Shown in pieces: positions 25,135-33,390 of a stretch of DNA of 64,000 nucleotides; positions within the stretch are counted from its first letter, which is position 1, and each line of letters opens with the position of its first letter. Source of the DNA: Palsa-504 sp963806335 (GTDB taxonomy: Bacteria > Actinomycetota > Actinomycetes > Streptosporangiales > Streptosporangiaceae); the NCBI GenBank assembly GCA_963806335.1, contig CAWDXO010000012.1, positions 682,001 through 746,000 on the forward strand. Reading direction: 5' to 3'. A program made the translations under genes and the position numbers. The notes beneath the pieces were generated by a model. It did no database searches and was not told where the DNA came from. It saw only the letters and a program-made list of their open reading frames with translations.

Positions 25135-25929
25135 CTAGGAGCGGCGTAAGGAGCGGGCGGCGTGGCGTTTAGCGGAGCGCTTTGAGCGGGCAGTCACTTC
25201 GGGCTGGGGGCGGCCCCCGCTCTGGACGGCGGCCGCCTCGGCTTCCGTCACCAGGGCCTCGAACAGCCGGGGGTCGTCGCCGTCCTCGGGATTCCACTGC
25301 ACCCCCAGGCCGAACCGGTGTCCCTGCAACTCGACCGCCTCCACCACCTGGTCAGGAGTCCACGCCACGGTGAGAAGCCCGGTGCCGATCCGGTCGATCG
25401 CCTGGTGATGCGCGGCGGGCACCTGCGCGGATTCGCCGAGCACGCGCCCGAGCTTGCTCGCGGCGCTGATCGTCACCGTGTGAGTGGTCATCTTGACCGG
25501 GTCCGGCCGGTGGGTCTGGTTGCCGAGGCGATCGGGGAGGTGCTGGAAGAGAGTCCCGCCGCGGGCCACGTTGAGGATGTGCAGGCCGCGGCAGACGGCG
25601 AGAAACGGAAGATCGGCATCGATCGCCGCCCGCGTCAGGATCAGCTCGAACCTGTCCCGCCGGTGGTCAGGCAGGTCCGTCTGCTCGTGCGGCGCCTGGT
25701 CGTACAGCGACGGGTCGACGTCCCTCCCGCCGGTCAGCACCAGGCCATTGAGCCCGGCGATCAGCACGGGCACCGAACTCGCCGGGACGGGCGGCAGCAG
25801 GACCGGCGTGCCCCCCGCACGCTCGACGGCTCGCGTATAGCTCACCGGCGAGACAACGGCCTCGCGAATCCAGTTGCCCCACCGAGCGGCTTCAAGCTCG
25901 CCGGTGATGCCGATGATAGGCCGGCCCAT
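25135..25929 (-). CDS. Gamma-glutamyl-gamma-aminobutyrate hydrolase family protein (PuuD-like, class I GATase fold)
   Basis: A 264-residue protein. N-terminal RPIIGITGELE, then LTGGRDVDPSLY, the nucleophile Cys in PFLAVCRGLHILNVARGGTLFQHL, VPAAHHQAID, and GLGVQWNPEDGDD carrying the His-equivalent (here Gln-Trp-Asn-Pro-Glu where family members have QFHPE-like). The catalytic His is therefore replaced by Asn in the usual position, which deserves a check. AGGAGG is 4 nt from ATG 25929. The C-terminus is a highly basic tail. Confidence 0.85.
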   Translation of the reverse strand: MGRPIIGITGELEAARWGNWIREAVVSPVSYTRAVERAGGTPVLLPPVPASSVPVLIAGLNGLVLTGGRDVDPSLYDQAPHEQTDLPDHRRDRFELILTRAAIDADLPFLAVCRGLHILNVARGGTLFQHLPDRLGNQTHRPDPVKMTTHTVTISAASKLGRVLGESAQVPAAHHQAIDRIGTGLLTVAWTPDQVVEAVELQGHRFGLGVQWNPEDGDDPRLFEALVTEAEAAAVQSGGRPQPEVTARSKRSAKRHAARSLRRS

Positions 25930-26085
25930 CCGTCCTCCTGCACGTAAGGTTTCCAGTGCCCATAATGGTCCATCACGTCCACGCAGGGGCCTGCCCACCG
26001 CAAAAAACTCCGGTGCCGGTTAATCCCGACTTGCCGGGAATCGATTGTAACGTTCTGCTGCTAGCGCGACACTGTGAGTGTGGTG

Positions 26086-26394
26086 ATGTCAGCGGATGAC
26101 GAACCGGCGTACCAAGCTGAAGGCTTCCTGGCGTCAAACGGCCCCGGCGATGCCCGCTCCAATCCTGCACAGATCTCATTCTGGCTGCTCGAGCCGGCCG
26201 CTGATGCGGCAATGACATACTTCTACGGCCAACTCTTCGCCATGGACACCGAAATCAGGTCTATGTTCCCGGCCGCCATGGATGTCCAGCGTAAACGCTT
26301 TTTCCAGGCTCTGACCCGATCGTCGCTGGCCAGGACGACCAGGAATGACCACGACACCAGGCCACGGGCCCGGCAGGCGGGCACCGCCAGATAA
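26086..26394 (+). pseudogene. Truncated globin / flavohemoglobin N-terminal fragment
   Basis: From ATG 26086, residues ~25-75 read as helices A-C of a bacterial globin (SFWLLEPAADAAMTYFYGQLF, then FPAAMDVQRKRFFQALTR). The sequence then becomes basic and low-complexity and stops. The proximal-His region and any FAD/NAD reductase part are absent. A different frame continues briefly as IVAGQDDQE before a stop, suggesting an indel followed by loss of the rest. Confidence 0.6.
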
Positions 26395-26430
26395 CCCCGC
26401 GTCGGCGGGAGGGAGACATCGGGCACCGTG

Positions 26431-27219
26431 TTATACCTTTCGCCAGCCGGGAATCCAGGTCCCGTCGGTTACCGTGTAGTCGCCGAACAGCGCCGGCGCC
26501 TCCTCCCGCATGAGCTCGCCGATCTTGTTGAACACCAGGCGGATCTCCTCTTCGGCCCCCTGGTCGGTCCGCGCCTCGATCGTGTGCCGCAGCGTGCGGA
26601 TATTCGCCGTCCACACCAGCCCGGTCGCCAGCCCCTCCGGCGCGAACCGGCGCATGAAGGAGGTCTTGTGCTTCTTCTCGTGCATCTTGGTGTCGTCGTC
26701 GTCCAGCCCGAAGTGCCCGGTCATCCACTGCTGGAACTGCTCCAGCTCGGCCAGCAGCGCCGTCGCTCGCTTCATCAGCTCGGCATCCTGCTGCGCCCAC
26801 TCGGGGAACCAGAACGGCAGCTCATCGAGCCGCACATAACGCAGCGACTCCTGCGAGACCGCCGTGCCCGGCCGGTGGCGCACGATTTCATGGGTGAAAA
26901 CCCGGGATACGTTGTGCAGGACGAAGGTGAAGCTGACGTGCTCAAGGACCGAGCCGTGCTGCTGCCTGAGGATGTTTTGCAGGTAGGCGTCCTGGTCGTC
27001 GCGTACCTTACGGACGTTCGGGTTAAGGCCCGGCTCCCACGACCGGTAGCACATCTTCCCGGCGAACTCCGCGAGGTCCTGCGCGTCGTTACCCAGCTGG
27101 TCGCGGTCGACCCGCTCAAGCCAGCGTTCGCCGCCCACCTCGCGCAGGTAGGCGGCCATCGCGTCGTAGTCGACCTGCGGCCGGGCGACCAGGAATACCT
27201 CGGGTTCAACGCTCCTCAT
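26431..27219 (-). CDS. thyX: FAD-dependent thymidylate synthase ThyX (divergent motif)
   Basis: A 262-residue ThyX. Recognised by QHGSVLEHVSFTFVLHNVSRVFTHEIVRHR, the ES-RY box and the C-terminal ANIRTLRHTIEART. The ThyX motif is RHRPGTAVSQESLRY: compared with the usual RHR-x7-S it has one extra residue before the Ser, and the family's Asn is absent. It makes dTMP using methylene-THF and FADH2. The start at ATG 27219 has no upstream Shine-Dalgarno; it may be leaderless or coupled, since trpEG ends 42 bp upstream on the same strand. Confidence 0.9.
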   Translation of the reverse strand: MRSVEPEVFLVARPQVDYDAMAAYLREVGGERWLERVDRDQLGNDAQDLAEFAGKMCYRSWEPGLNPNVRKVRDDQDAYLQNILRQQHGSVLEHVSFTFVLHNVSRVFTHEIVRHRPGTAVSQESLRYVRLDELPFWFPEWAQQDAELMKRATALLAELEQFQQWMTGHFGLDDDDTKMHEKKHKTSFMRRFAPEGLATGLVWTANIRTLRHTIEARTDQGAEEEIRLVFNKIGELMREEAPALFGDYTVTDGTWIPGWRKV

Positions 27220-27261
27220 AGCACAGCACAGTAACAACAGCCCCCCGGCCGGGAAGCCGAC

Positions 27262-29586
27262 TCAGCGAATGACACGCGCAGGCTGCCGGGCACGACACAG
27301 CTCGAGGACATTGCCGATGATCTGGTGGCCGGACCGGCCGGACGCGGTCAGGATCGACTCGGGATGGAACTGCACCGCCCACCGCCCGGCGCGCGCATCC
27401 TCGATCGCCATCACCACGTCCTCCGCGTCCACCGACGAGCCAGCAGACGAGCCGAGCGAGGCGGTCACGCTGAATCCGGGATGTACTTCGGCCGCCCGAG
27501 CGTACAGGCTGTGGTACCGCCCGGCGATGAACTCGGCCGGCAGGCCGGCCAGCAGCGATCCCCCCGACACCCGCACCAGCCCCGGCTTGCCGTGCGCGGG
27601 TTCGGGGAGCAGGGACAGCTCTCCCCCGGCGTGCTCCACCATGGCCTGCAGGCCCAGGCAGACACCGAAGACGGGCAGGTGCCGCGCGTACAGCTCATCG
27701 AGCAGGGCCGCGCAGCCGAAGTCGGCGGGCCGTCCCGGCCCGGGTGACAGCACGACCAGGTCCGGCGCGTAGGAGTCGAGCAGTGCGGGCGAGAAGCCGA
27801 ACCGCAGCGTGGACACCTCTGCGCCCTGCTGCCTGAAGTAGTCGCCGAGCGTGTGCACGAACGAGTCCTGGTGATCGACGAGGAGCACCTTCGGTGTCCA
27901 GTCCCCGGCCCGGGCGCCCCGGGCGGCCAGGACGCTGCCGTCGGCGGTCCTGGGCTCGGTCCCGGGCAGGCCCTCGGCGAGCCTGCTGGCCTCTTCGAGG
28001 GTTTCCAGCAGGGCGCGGGCCTTGATGTGGGTCTCTTTTTCCTCCGCTTCCGGCACCGAGTCGTAGAGCAGAGTGGCGCCCGCGCGAACGGCAGCGACCC
28101 CTCCGGTGATGTGCGCGGTTCGCAGCGTGAGCCCGGTGTTCATCGACCCGTCGAAGCCGACCTTGCCGACGGCGCCGCCGTACCAGCGGCGCGGGGTCTC
28201 CTCGTGATCCTCAATGAACTGCATGGCCCAGGTCTTCGGCGCGCCGGTGACGGTGACCGCCCACATGTGAGTCAGCAGCGCGTCGAAGGCGTCGAACCCC
28301 GGCCGCAGCTTGCCCTCGATGTGATCGACGGTGTGGATGAGGCGGCTGTACATCTCGATTTGCCGGCGGCCGATTACCCGCACGCTGCCCGGAACGCAGA
28401 TCCGCGCCTTGTCATTGCGGTCCACGTCGGTGCACATGGTCAGCTCGGATTCCTCCTTGGCCGAGCCGAGCAGGGTGGCGATGTTGGCGGCATCCTCGAG
28501 CGGCCCCTCACCGCGGGCGATCGTGCCCGCGATCGGGCAGGTCTCCACCCGGTCTCCGGTGACCCGGACGTACATCTCCGGTGACGCCCCGACCAGGAAC
28601 TCCCCCTCGCCCAGATTGAACAGGAACTCGTATGGGGCGGGGTTGCGCTGGCGCAGCAGTTCGTAGAACGCGGCCGGCGACGCACAGCGCCCGTAGAACA
28701 CGTGACCCGGGGTGACCTCGAATAGGTCACCGCGCGCGAACCGCTCCCGCGCCTGGTCCACGACCCGCGCATAGGTACCCGGCCGCGGTGGTTTGGGCAG
28801 GTCTTCGGGCCGAACGGGCAGTGGTGCTCCAGCCTGGCCGGTGCTTGCGGTGCGGCGGTCAAGCTCCGCGGTCGAGATGCCGTCGACCTCGAACTCGTAG
28901 GAGTACCTGACGGCCTCCTCGCGCATGCGGTCGAGCACCCAGATCTCGTCCGGCAGGTGCAGGACCAGGTCGCGCTGGCTGGCGGGACGGTCAAAGCGCA
29001 GCTTCACCGGTTCGAACTGGAACGCCAGGTCATAGCCGAACGCCCCGTAGAGCCCGAGATGCGGGTCGGCGCACCCGAATGCCGCCGCGACTTCTCGCAG
29101 CGCGGTGAACACGGTCGGCCTGCGGCTGCGCTCCTCCTCGGTGAACTCCCGGTCGGTCTCGGGGATGACGACGGAGACTCGGCCGGTGTCCTCGTTCGGG
29201 TCGTCCTCGGCGCCCGCCCGGAGCAGTGCTTCCTCGGCGCCTGCCCGGCGCAGTGCTTCCTCGGCGCCTGCCCGGCGCAGTGCTTCCTCGGCGCCTGCCC
29301 GGCGCAGGGCCGCGCGGATCACCGGCAGCAGCACGCGGCCGCGGTCGTTCAGGGCCCGCGCGGTCACCCGCCGGCCGACGGCGATGATTTCCGCGCACGG
29401 GTCGGCGTAGGCCATGTGCCAGCGGCTATAGCGTCCCGGGTACTCCATGCCGGAGCTCATCACGCCGCCGCGGCGCTCGTCCACGAGCGCCGCGATCCGG
29501 CCGAGCTCGGCGGGGTCAAATGGCGTAGCGGTGCGGGTGACCCGTACACCGCCGCGGGTCAGTAGTTCCGTACGTTGGGAGTCCAC
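27262..29586 (-). CDS. Fused anthranilate synthase TrpE-TrpG
   Basis: A 774-residue fusion. The N-terminal two thirds are the chorismate-binding TrpE part (PIAGTIARGEG, MCTDVDRNDKARIC, VTVTGAPKTWAMQFIEDHE, RRWYGGAVG). The last ~190 residues are the glutamine amidotransferase with VLLVDHQDSFVHTLGDYF, nucleophile Cys in FGVCLGLQAMVEH and the His-Glu pair in VQFHPESIL. It converts chorismate to anthranilate. The GTG 29586 start follows directly after an attenuator. Residues ~93-127 are a repeat insert (RRAGAEEAL units) encoded by a 27-bp minisatellite. Confidence 0.95.
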   Translation of the reverse strand: MDSQRTELLTRGGVRVTRTATPFDPAELGRIAALVDERRGGVMSSGMEYPGRYSRWHMAYADPCAEIIAVGRRVTARALNDRGRVLLPVIRAALRRAGAEEALRRAGAEEALRRAGAEEALLRAGAEDDPNEDTGRVSVVIPETDREFTEEERSRRPTVFTALREVAAAFGCADPHLGLYGAFGYDLAFQFEPVKLRFDRPASQRDLVLHLPDEIWVLDRMREEAVRYSYEFEVDGISTAELDRRTASTGQAGAPLPVRPEDLPKPPRPGTYARVVDQARERFARGDLFEVTPGHVFYGRCASPAAFYELLRQRNPAPYEFLFNLGEGEFLVGASPEMYVRVTGDRVETCPIAGTIARGEGPLEDAANIATLLGSAKEESELTMCTDVDRNDKARICVPGSVRVIGRRQIEMYSRLIHTVDHIEGKLRPGFDAFDALLTHMWAVTVTGAPKTWAMQFIEDHEETPRRWYGGAVGKVGFDGSMNTGLTLRTAHITGGVAAVRAGATLLYDSVPEAEEKETHIKARALLETLEEASRLAEGLPGTEPRTADGSVLAARGARAGDWTPKVLLVDHQDSFVHTLGDYFRQQGAEVSTLRFGFSPALLDSYAPDLVVLSPGPGRPADFGCAALLDELYARHLPVFGVCLGLQAMVEHAGGELSLLPEPAHGKPGLVRVSGGSLLAGLPAEFIAGRYHSLYARAAEVHPGFSVTASLGSSAGSSVDAEDVVMAIEDARAGRWAVQFHPESILTASGRSGHQIIGNVLELCRARQPARVIR
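29205..29309. repeat. 27-bp minisatellite inside trpEG
   Basis: Four tandem copies start at 29205, 29232, 29259 and 29286. The second and third are identical, the first differs by two bases, and the last is cut short. The unit is a multiple of three and encodes (R/L)RAGAEEAL, a probable helical spacer. In-frame, so copy number can vary without breaking the gene. Confidence 0.95.
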
Positions 29587-29624
29587 GGTGGTCCCTAAGG
29601 TTTCTGGCCCTGGCGACGACCGGG

Positions 29625-29661
29625 AAAACAAAAGCGGCCGCCGGGTTCCTGGGCGGTCGCT
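29625..29661 (-). terminator. trp attenuator terminator
   Basis: Arms at 29652-29661 and 29633-29642 form a 10-bp stem with one internal mismatch on the transcript strand, followed by UUUUGUUUU. It lies 38 bp upstream of the trpEG GTG and downstream of a Trp-rich leader peptide, the layout of a transcription attenuator. Confidence 0.88.
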
Positions 29662-29698
29662 GCTTAATCTGACTGTGTCGCGATACCTCGAGTCAGCA

Positions 29699-29716
29699 CG
29701 CCGCCTACTGGCGGCG
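29699..29716 (-). promoter_or_regulatory. trp leader pause hairpin (1:2 structure)
   Basis: CGCCGCC and GGCGGCG form a perfect 7-bp stem with loop AGTA. The 5' arm lies in the last codons of the leader peptide, just after the Trp-Trp pair. The 3' arm GGCGG can instead pair with CCGCC of the terminator 5' arm, giving an antiterminator when the ribosome stalls on the Trp codons. Confidence 0.8.
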
Positions 29717-29746
29717 CCACCACTGAAGGCCAGGCGTTCGCGTCAC
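29705..29746 (-). CDS. trp operon leader peptide (TrpL-like)
   Basis: GTG 29746 opens MTRTPGLQWWRRQ and stops at TAG 29707-29705. Tandem Trp codons followed by Arg residues match the known design of actinobacterial trp leaders. The stop lies in the loop of the pause hairpin. No Shine-Dalgarno is visible, so translation may be leaderless. An overlapping ATG frame from 29753 has a single Trp and fits less well. Confidence 0.8.
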   Translation of the reverse strand: MTRTPGLQWWRRQ

Positions 29747-29769
29747 GTGCCATAGCGTAGCCGATCGCC

Positions 29770-29790
29770 CCGGCCGCCGCTAGCGGCCGG
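29770..29790. terminator. GC hairpin, likely terminator of the hydrolase relic
   Basis: CCGGCCGC (29770-29777) and GCGGCCGG (29783-29790) pair perfectly around a 5-nt loop, 18 bp beyond the stop of the minus-strand hydrolase remnant. There is no U-run, which is common in high-GC actinomycetes. Confidence 0.55.
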
Positions 29791-29807
29791 GCGGGCAAGC
29801 CGCGGGT

Positions 29808-30436
29808 CTAGGACGGGCAGGCCGGGTGGAGTTCCGGCATCCGCCAGGCGGTAGCCGCGGCCGAGATGACCTCGGCCGTCCGGCGCAGGCTGGGCTGAGA
29901 CCGGCTGTCTTGCCCTGACGAGCCGGTGGCCAGGAACCTCTCGACCATCCGCTGGACGGAGACCTTGCCGAGCAGCCCGCCGTGGAACGCACCGATGAAG
30001 ACCACGTTCGGCGGCCAGGAGCACGCGGGCAGCGTGGTCGCGTCGGCGAGCGGCACGACCGCGAGCCAGGGCAGGCCCCGGTCACGGCTGATGAGGTCGG
30101 CTGGCCGGCGTGGTCCAGGCCCAGATAGGAGAACTGGCGCACAAGCATGCCCGGCTCCGCGGCCCGCAGCGCGTTGGCGTCATTGCAGCAGTTCGACCCG
30201 AAGCCCCCGACCACGAGGACCGCGCCCCGGGTCCGGGATTCCGTCCCGCTGCTAGCCGCGGTGGCACCTTCAGCCTTAACCTCGCTCGCGCCTGCAGGCG
30301 CGCCCGCCGAGGATGCGCGGCTGGCGGCGGCCACCATGCCGCTCGTTCCTATGCCGAAGCGCACGGTCCCGGTGAACGTCAGGTGGGCTGGCCCCACCAC
30401 GAGGGCCAGGACCATCACCGCCGCCAGCGACGCCAC
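29808..30436 (-). pseudogene. Alpha/beta-hydrolase-like protein with frameshift and probable internal deletion
   Basis: The first frame (GTG near 30436) gives an N-terminal TM anchor, a low-complexity linker and RGAVLVVGGFGSN...RQFSYLGLDHAGQP, a typical first strand and loop of a hydrolase. Near 30100 sense moves to another frame, LISRDRGLPWLAVVPLADA then PPNVVFIGAFHGGLLG...MVERFLA, ending at TAG 29808. The FHGG-containing end reads like the His end of the catalytic triad, but the region that should hold the Ser nucleophile (GxSxG) is absent, so more than 100 residues seem lost as well as the frame. Probably non-functional. Confidence 0.65.
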
Positions 30437-30472
30437 GGCGGAACGTCGAGCCGGAAACCGGCTAGCCGATGA

Positions 30473-31042
30473 TCAGAACTCGAATCCGCCCGGACGGCCA
30501 TTACGGTCGGCGAGCAGGCCGGCCAGGGTGGCCACCGCGATCTCGGGTGGCGTCCGGGAGCCGATGTTCAGGCCGATCGGCCGGTGCACGCGGGCGATTT
30601 CGCCTGCCGGGACGCCCAGCTCGGTGAGCATCTCCACGTGGGGCCCGACATGGTGCGGATTGCCCATGATCCCGACCCACCGGGCCTTGGTGACCAGCGC
30701 ATCGCGGAGCATGACTCCGAGCTCAGGCCGGTGATGGTCGGTGACGACCACGTCCGCGGTGTCGTCGAGATCGTCTGGGACGGCCGTGAGCAGGGGAAAC
30801 CCGAGGGCGGCGGCCCCAGCCGCACGGGAGGTGTCAGGCTCGAGCAGGAGCCCGCGGTACCCCAGGTCCGCCCCGTATCTGAGCAGGTAACCGGCGACCG
30901 GTGAGGCGAAAACCGCGACCAGCGTGCGCTCCCCGCCGGCCCCGGCCCCGGCGCTGGCGGGGACGACGGCGCTGGCCGGGACAGGGCTGTGCGCCACCGC
31001 ACAGGCCGAGTCTTCGTCGTGGTGATGCGAGTGCTCAGTCAT
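30473..31042 (-). CDS. XdhC/CoxI-type C-terminal (Rossmann) domain protein
   Basis: A 189-residue protein. After a His-rich N-terminus (HSHHHDED) it has a nucleotide-binding-like domain ending in the XdhC hallmark IARVHRPIGLNIGSRTPPEI, AVATLAGLLADR. XdhC proteins help insert or sulfurate molybdopterin cofactor in xanthine/CO dehydrogenases. The N-terminal CoxI half is absent and no molybdo-enzyme is near, though moaA and a MoaD-like gene lie 4-6 kb away. ATG 31042 chosen for the short His-rich start; the divergent dehydratase begins within 60-75 bp. Confidence 0.82.
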   Translation of the reverse strand: MTEHSHHHDEDSACAVAHSPVPASAVVPASAGAGAGGERTLVAVFASPVAGYLLRYGADLGYRGLLLEPDTSRAAGAAALGFPLLTAVPDDLDDTADVVVTDHHRPELGVMLRDALVTKARWVGIMGNPHHVGPHVEMLTELGVPAGEIARVHRPIGLNIGSRTPPEIAVATLAGLLADRNGRPGGFEF

Positions 31043-31097
31043 GAAAGCTAGTTTCCTCGCCCCGGCCCCGCGCCGCCAGCCGCCCGGCCACGAACCG

Positions 31098-32050
31098 GTG
31101 AGTATCGTTCCTGACGTGATCTCCCGTGACGATATCCGTGGCACCTACGAAGCGATCCGGCCTTTCATCCGGCGGACACCGGTGATCCAGGCCGATCTCA
31201 GCGAGCTCGACGCCTGGCGGACGGCCCTGCCGACGGCGACGCTCAAGCTCGAGCAGCTGCAGTGCGCCGGGTCGTTCAAGGCCCGCGGCGCGTTCGCCAA
31301 CCTGCTGCTGCGCGACGTCCCCGCCGCGGGCGTCGTCGCGGCTTCTGGCGGCAACCATGGCGTGGCCGTCGCCTACGCGGCCCACCGGCGGGGCGTGCCC
31401 GCGAAGATCTTCGTGCCGACTGTGTCCGCCCCGGCCAAGGTAGAGCGCATCCGCTCACTCGGCGCCGACCTGGTCGTGACCGGCGAGCGCTACGCCGACG
31501 CGCTGGACGCCGCCCAGGCCTTCCAGGAGAGTTCGGGCGCGATGAGCGTACACGCCTTCGACCAGCACCAGACCCTGCTCGGCCAGGGCACCCTGGCCCT
31601 CGAGCTGGCCGGTCAGGTCGGCGACCTGGACACGGTGCTGGTGCCGGTCGGCGGCGGCGGGCTGATCGCGGGCATCGCCGCCTACTTCGCGGGCGCCGTG
31701 CGCGTCATCGGGGTGGAGCCGGACGGCGCGCCCACCCTGACCTACGCCCGGGCCGAGGGCCGGCCGACGCCCCGGCAGGCAGCGTCGCGGCGGACGCGCT
31801 AGCTCCGCGGCGGGTGGGCGAGCTGGTGTTTCCCATCACCCAGTCCTTCGTGGAGGACGTGGTGCTCGTCGATGACGCCTCGATCCTGGCCGCGCAGCAG
31901 GCCTTGTGGCAGGCGCTCAGGATCGCCGCCGAGCCCGCCGCCTCGGTCGGCATCGCGGCCCTGCTCAGCGCCGCCTACAAGCCCGCCCCTGGCGAGCATG
32001 TCGCGGTCGTGATCAGCGGCGCCAACATGACGCCGTCGCAGCTTGGCTGA
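31098..32050 (+). pseudogene. Threonine/serine dehydratase-like PLP enzyme, frameshifted
   Basis: A fold-type II PLP enzyme of ~317 residues if read through. The first frame has the PLP Lys in CAGSFKARGAFANLLL, ASGGNHGVAVAYAA, and PVGGGGLIAGIAAYF. At about 31765-31773 sense changes frame: YARAEGRPT continues as APAGSVAADALAPRRVGELVF and then the normal C-terminus ending VVISGANMTPSQLG. The frame-1 stop is at 31802. All family blocks are present once the frame is corrected, so a single-base indel (sequencing or real) is enough to explain it. Start uncertain: GTG 31098 or GTG 31116 (VISRDDIRGTYEAI). Confidence 0.75.
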
Positions 32051-32106
32051 CGCGAGCTGAGCCATCCGTAGCTCGCACCGGTGTTCATGCGGGACACTTG
32101 GTGACC

Positions 32107-33390
32107 ATGCGGTTCGTATTCACGCCTCCCGCCGACCACGCGGCGGGACTGCTTACCCTCCCGTGGTCTGAGCCGCTGGCGGAATGGCAGGACGAGCGGC
32201 TCGTCGAGATCCGCCAGCGTGGCATCTCCCGGCACGTGGTCCGCTTCGTCTACGACGACGGCGTGCTTTACGCGCTCAAGGAGCTCAGCGAGCGGCTGGC
32301 CCGGCGCGAGTACCGGCTGCTCCGGGCGCTGGCCGAGCTGAACATCCCCGCGGTCGAGGTCGTCGGGATCGCGGTCGACCTGGCCGCCGGGCCGCCGGGA
32401 CAATCCGAGTCAGACGCGGTCCTCGTCACCAAGTTCCTCAGCTACGCCACGACGTACCGGGCGGTCTTCTCGCATCCGCGGGGCATGGCGGCCACCGACG
32501 GTCTCCTGGATGCGCTGGTAGAACTGCTCGTCCGGCTGCACCTGTCCGGGTTCTTCTGGGGTGACTGCTCGCTGTCCAACGCGCTGTTCCGGCACGACGC
32601 GGGCAAGCTGGAGGCGTACCTGGTCGACGCGGAGACCAGCGAGCAGCATCCGTCGCTGACCGACGGGCAGCGGCAGTGGGATATCGATCTGGCGACCGAG
32701 CGCATCTTCGGCGAACTGCTCGACCTGCAAGCAGGCGACATGCTCCCGGCCGAGGTCGATCCGCTCGAGATCTCCGACCAGCTCCGGCAGCGGTACGAGT
32801 CGCTGTGGCAGGAGCTGAACCGCGAGGAGATCCTGAAACCCGAGGAGCAGCGGTACAAGATCGCCGAGCGCTTGCACCGGCTGAACGAACTCGGCTTCGA
32901 CGCCGAGGAGGTCGAGCTGATCAGTACCGGCGACGGCAATAAGCTGCGGCTGAAGACCCGGGTCGCGGAAGCCGGCCACGACTCCAGGCAGCTGTTCCTG
33001 CGGACCGGGATCGACGCGGGCGAGCACCAGGCGCGCCGGCTGCTCAACGACATCGCGGGCTTCCGTGCCTGGCTGGAGCAGAAGCAGGGCCGTCCGGTCT
33101 CGGAGGTGGTGGCGGCCAACCGGTGGCTGGAAGAGGTGTACGACCCGGTCATCGCCGCGATCCCCGAGGACCTGCGCGGCCGGCTGCCCCCGGCGGAGAT
33201 CTTCCACGAGATCCTCGAGCACCGCTGGTACATGTCGGAGGCGGCCGGCCGGGACGTCGGCACCACCGCCGCCGCCAGGGACTACGTCAAGAAGGTCCTG
33301 CCGGACGTACCCGAGCCAATGGAGCCCGCCGAACTCGTGGACTCTGCCCGCCCCCTGACCGAGGACGATTCACTCGCCGCCGCCGATTAG
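32107..33390 (+). CDS. DUF4032 protein with kinase-like domain
   Basis: A 427-residue protein. The N-terminal half has a lipopolysaccharide-kinase-like fold: YALKELSERLARREYRLL (ATP-binding Lys and helix-C Glu), LHLSGFFWGDCSLSNALF (catalytic loop-like GDCSLSN) and AYLVDAETSE (DFG-equivalent VDAET). The second half is the DUF4032 domain (MLPAEVDPLEISDQLRQRYE..., EIFHEILEHRWYMSEAAGRD). Widespread in actinobacteria; substrate not known. Its stop overlaps the convergent TetR stop by 4 bp. Confidence 0.88.
   Translation: MRFVFTPPADHAAGLLTLPWSEPLAEWQDERLVEIRQRGISRHVVRFVYDDGVLYALKELSERLARREYRLLRALAELNIPAVEVVGIAVDLAAGPPGQSESDAVLVTKFLSYATTYRAVFSHPRGMAATDGLLDALVELLVRLHLSGFFWGDCSLSNALFRHDAGKLEAYLVDAETSEQHPSLTDGQRQWDIDLATERIFGELLDLQAGDMLPAEVDPLEISDQLRQRYESLWQELNREEILKPEEQRYKIAERLHRLNELGFDAEEVELISTGDGNKLRLKTRVAEAGHDSRQLFLRTGIDAGEHQARRLLNDIAGFRAWLEQKQGRPVSEVVAANRWLEEVYDPVIAAIPEDLRGRLPPAEIFHEILEHRWYMSEAAGRDVGTTAAARDYVKKVLPDVPEPMEPAELVDSARPLTEDDSLAAAD

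Noticed and set aside
29205..29309. CRISPR array
   Set aside because: Repeats are contiguous with no spacers and lie in frame in trpEG; no cas genes are present.
29664..29753. Alternative 29-codon trp leader in the ATG 29753 frame
   Set aside because: Contains a single Trp and runs through the pause hairpin; the GTG 29746 frame has tandem Trp codons and a stop in the hairpin loop, as expected for a leader peptide.
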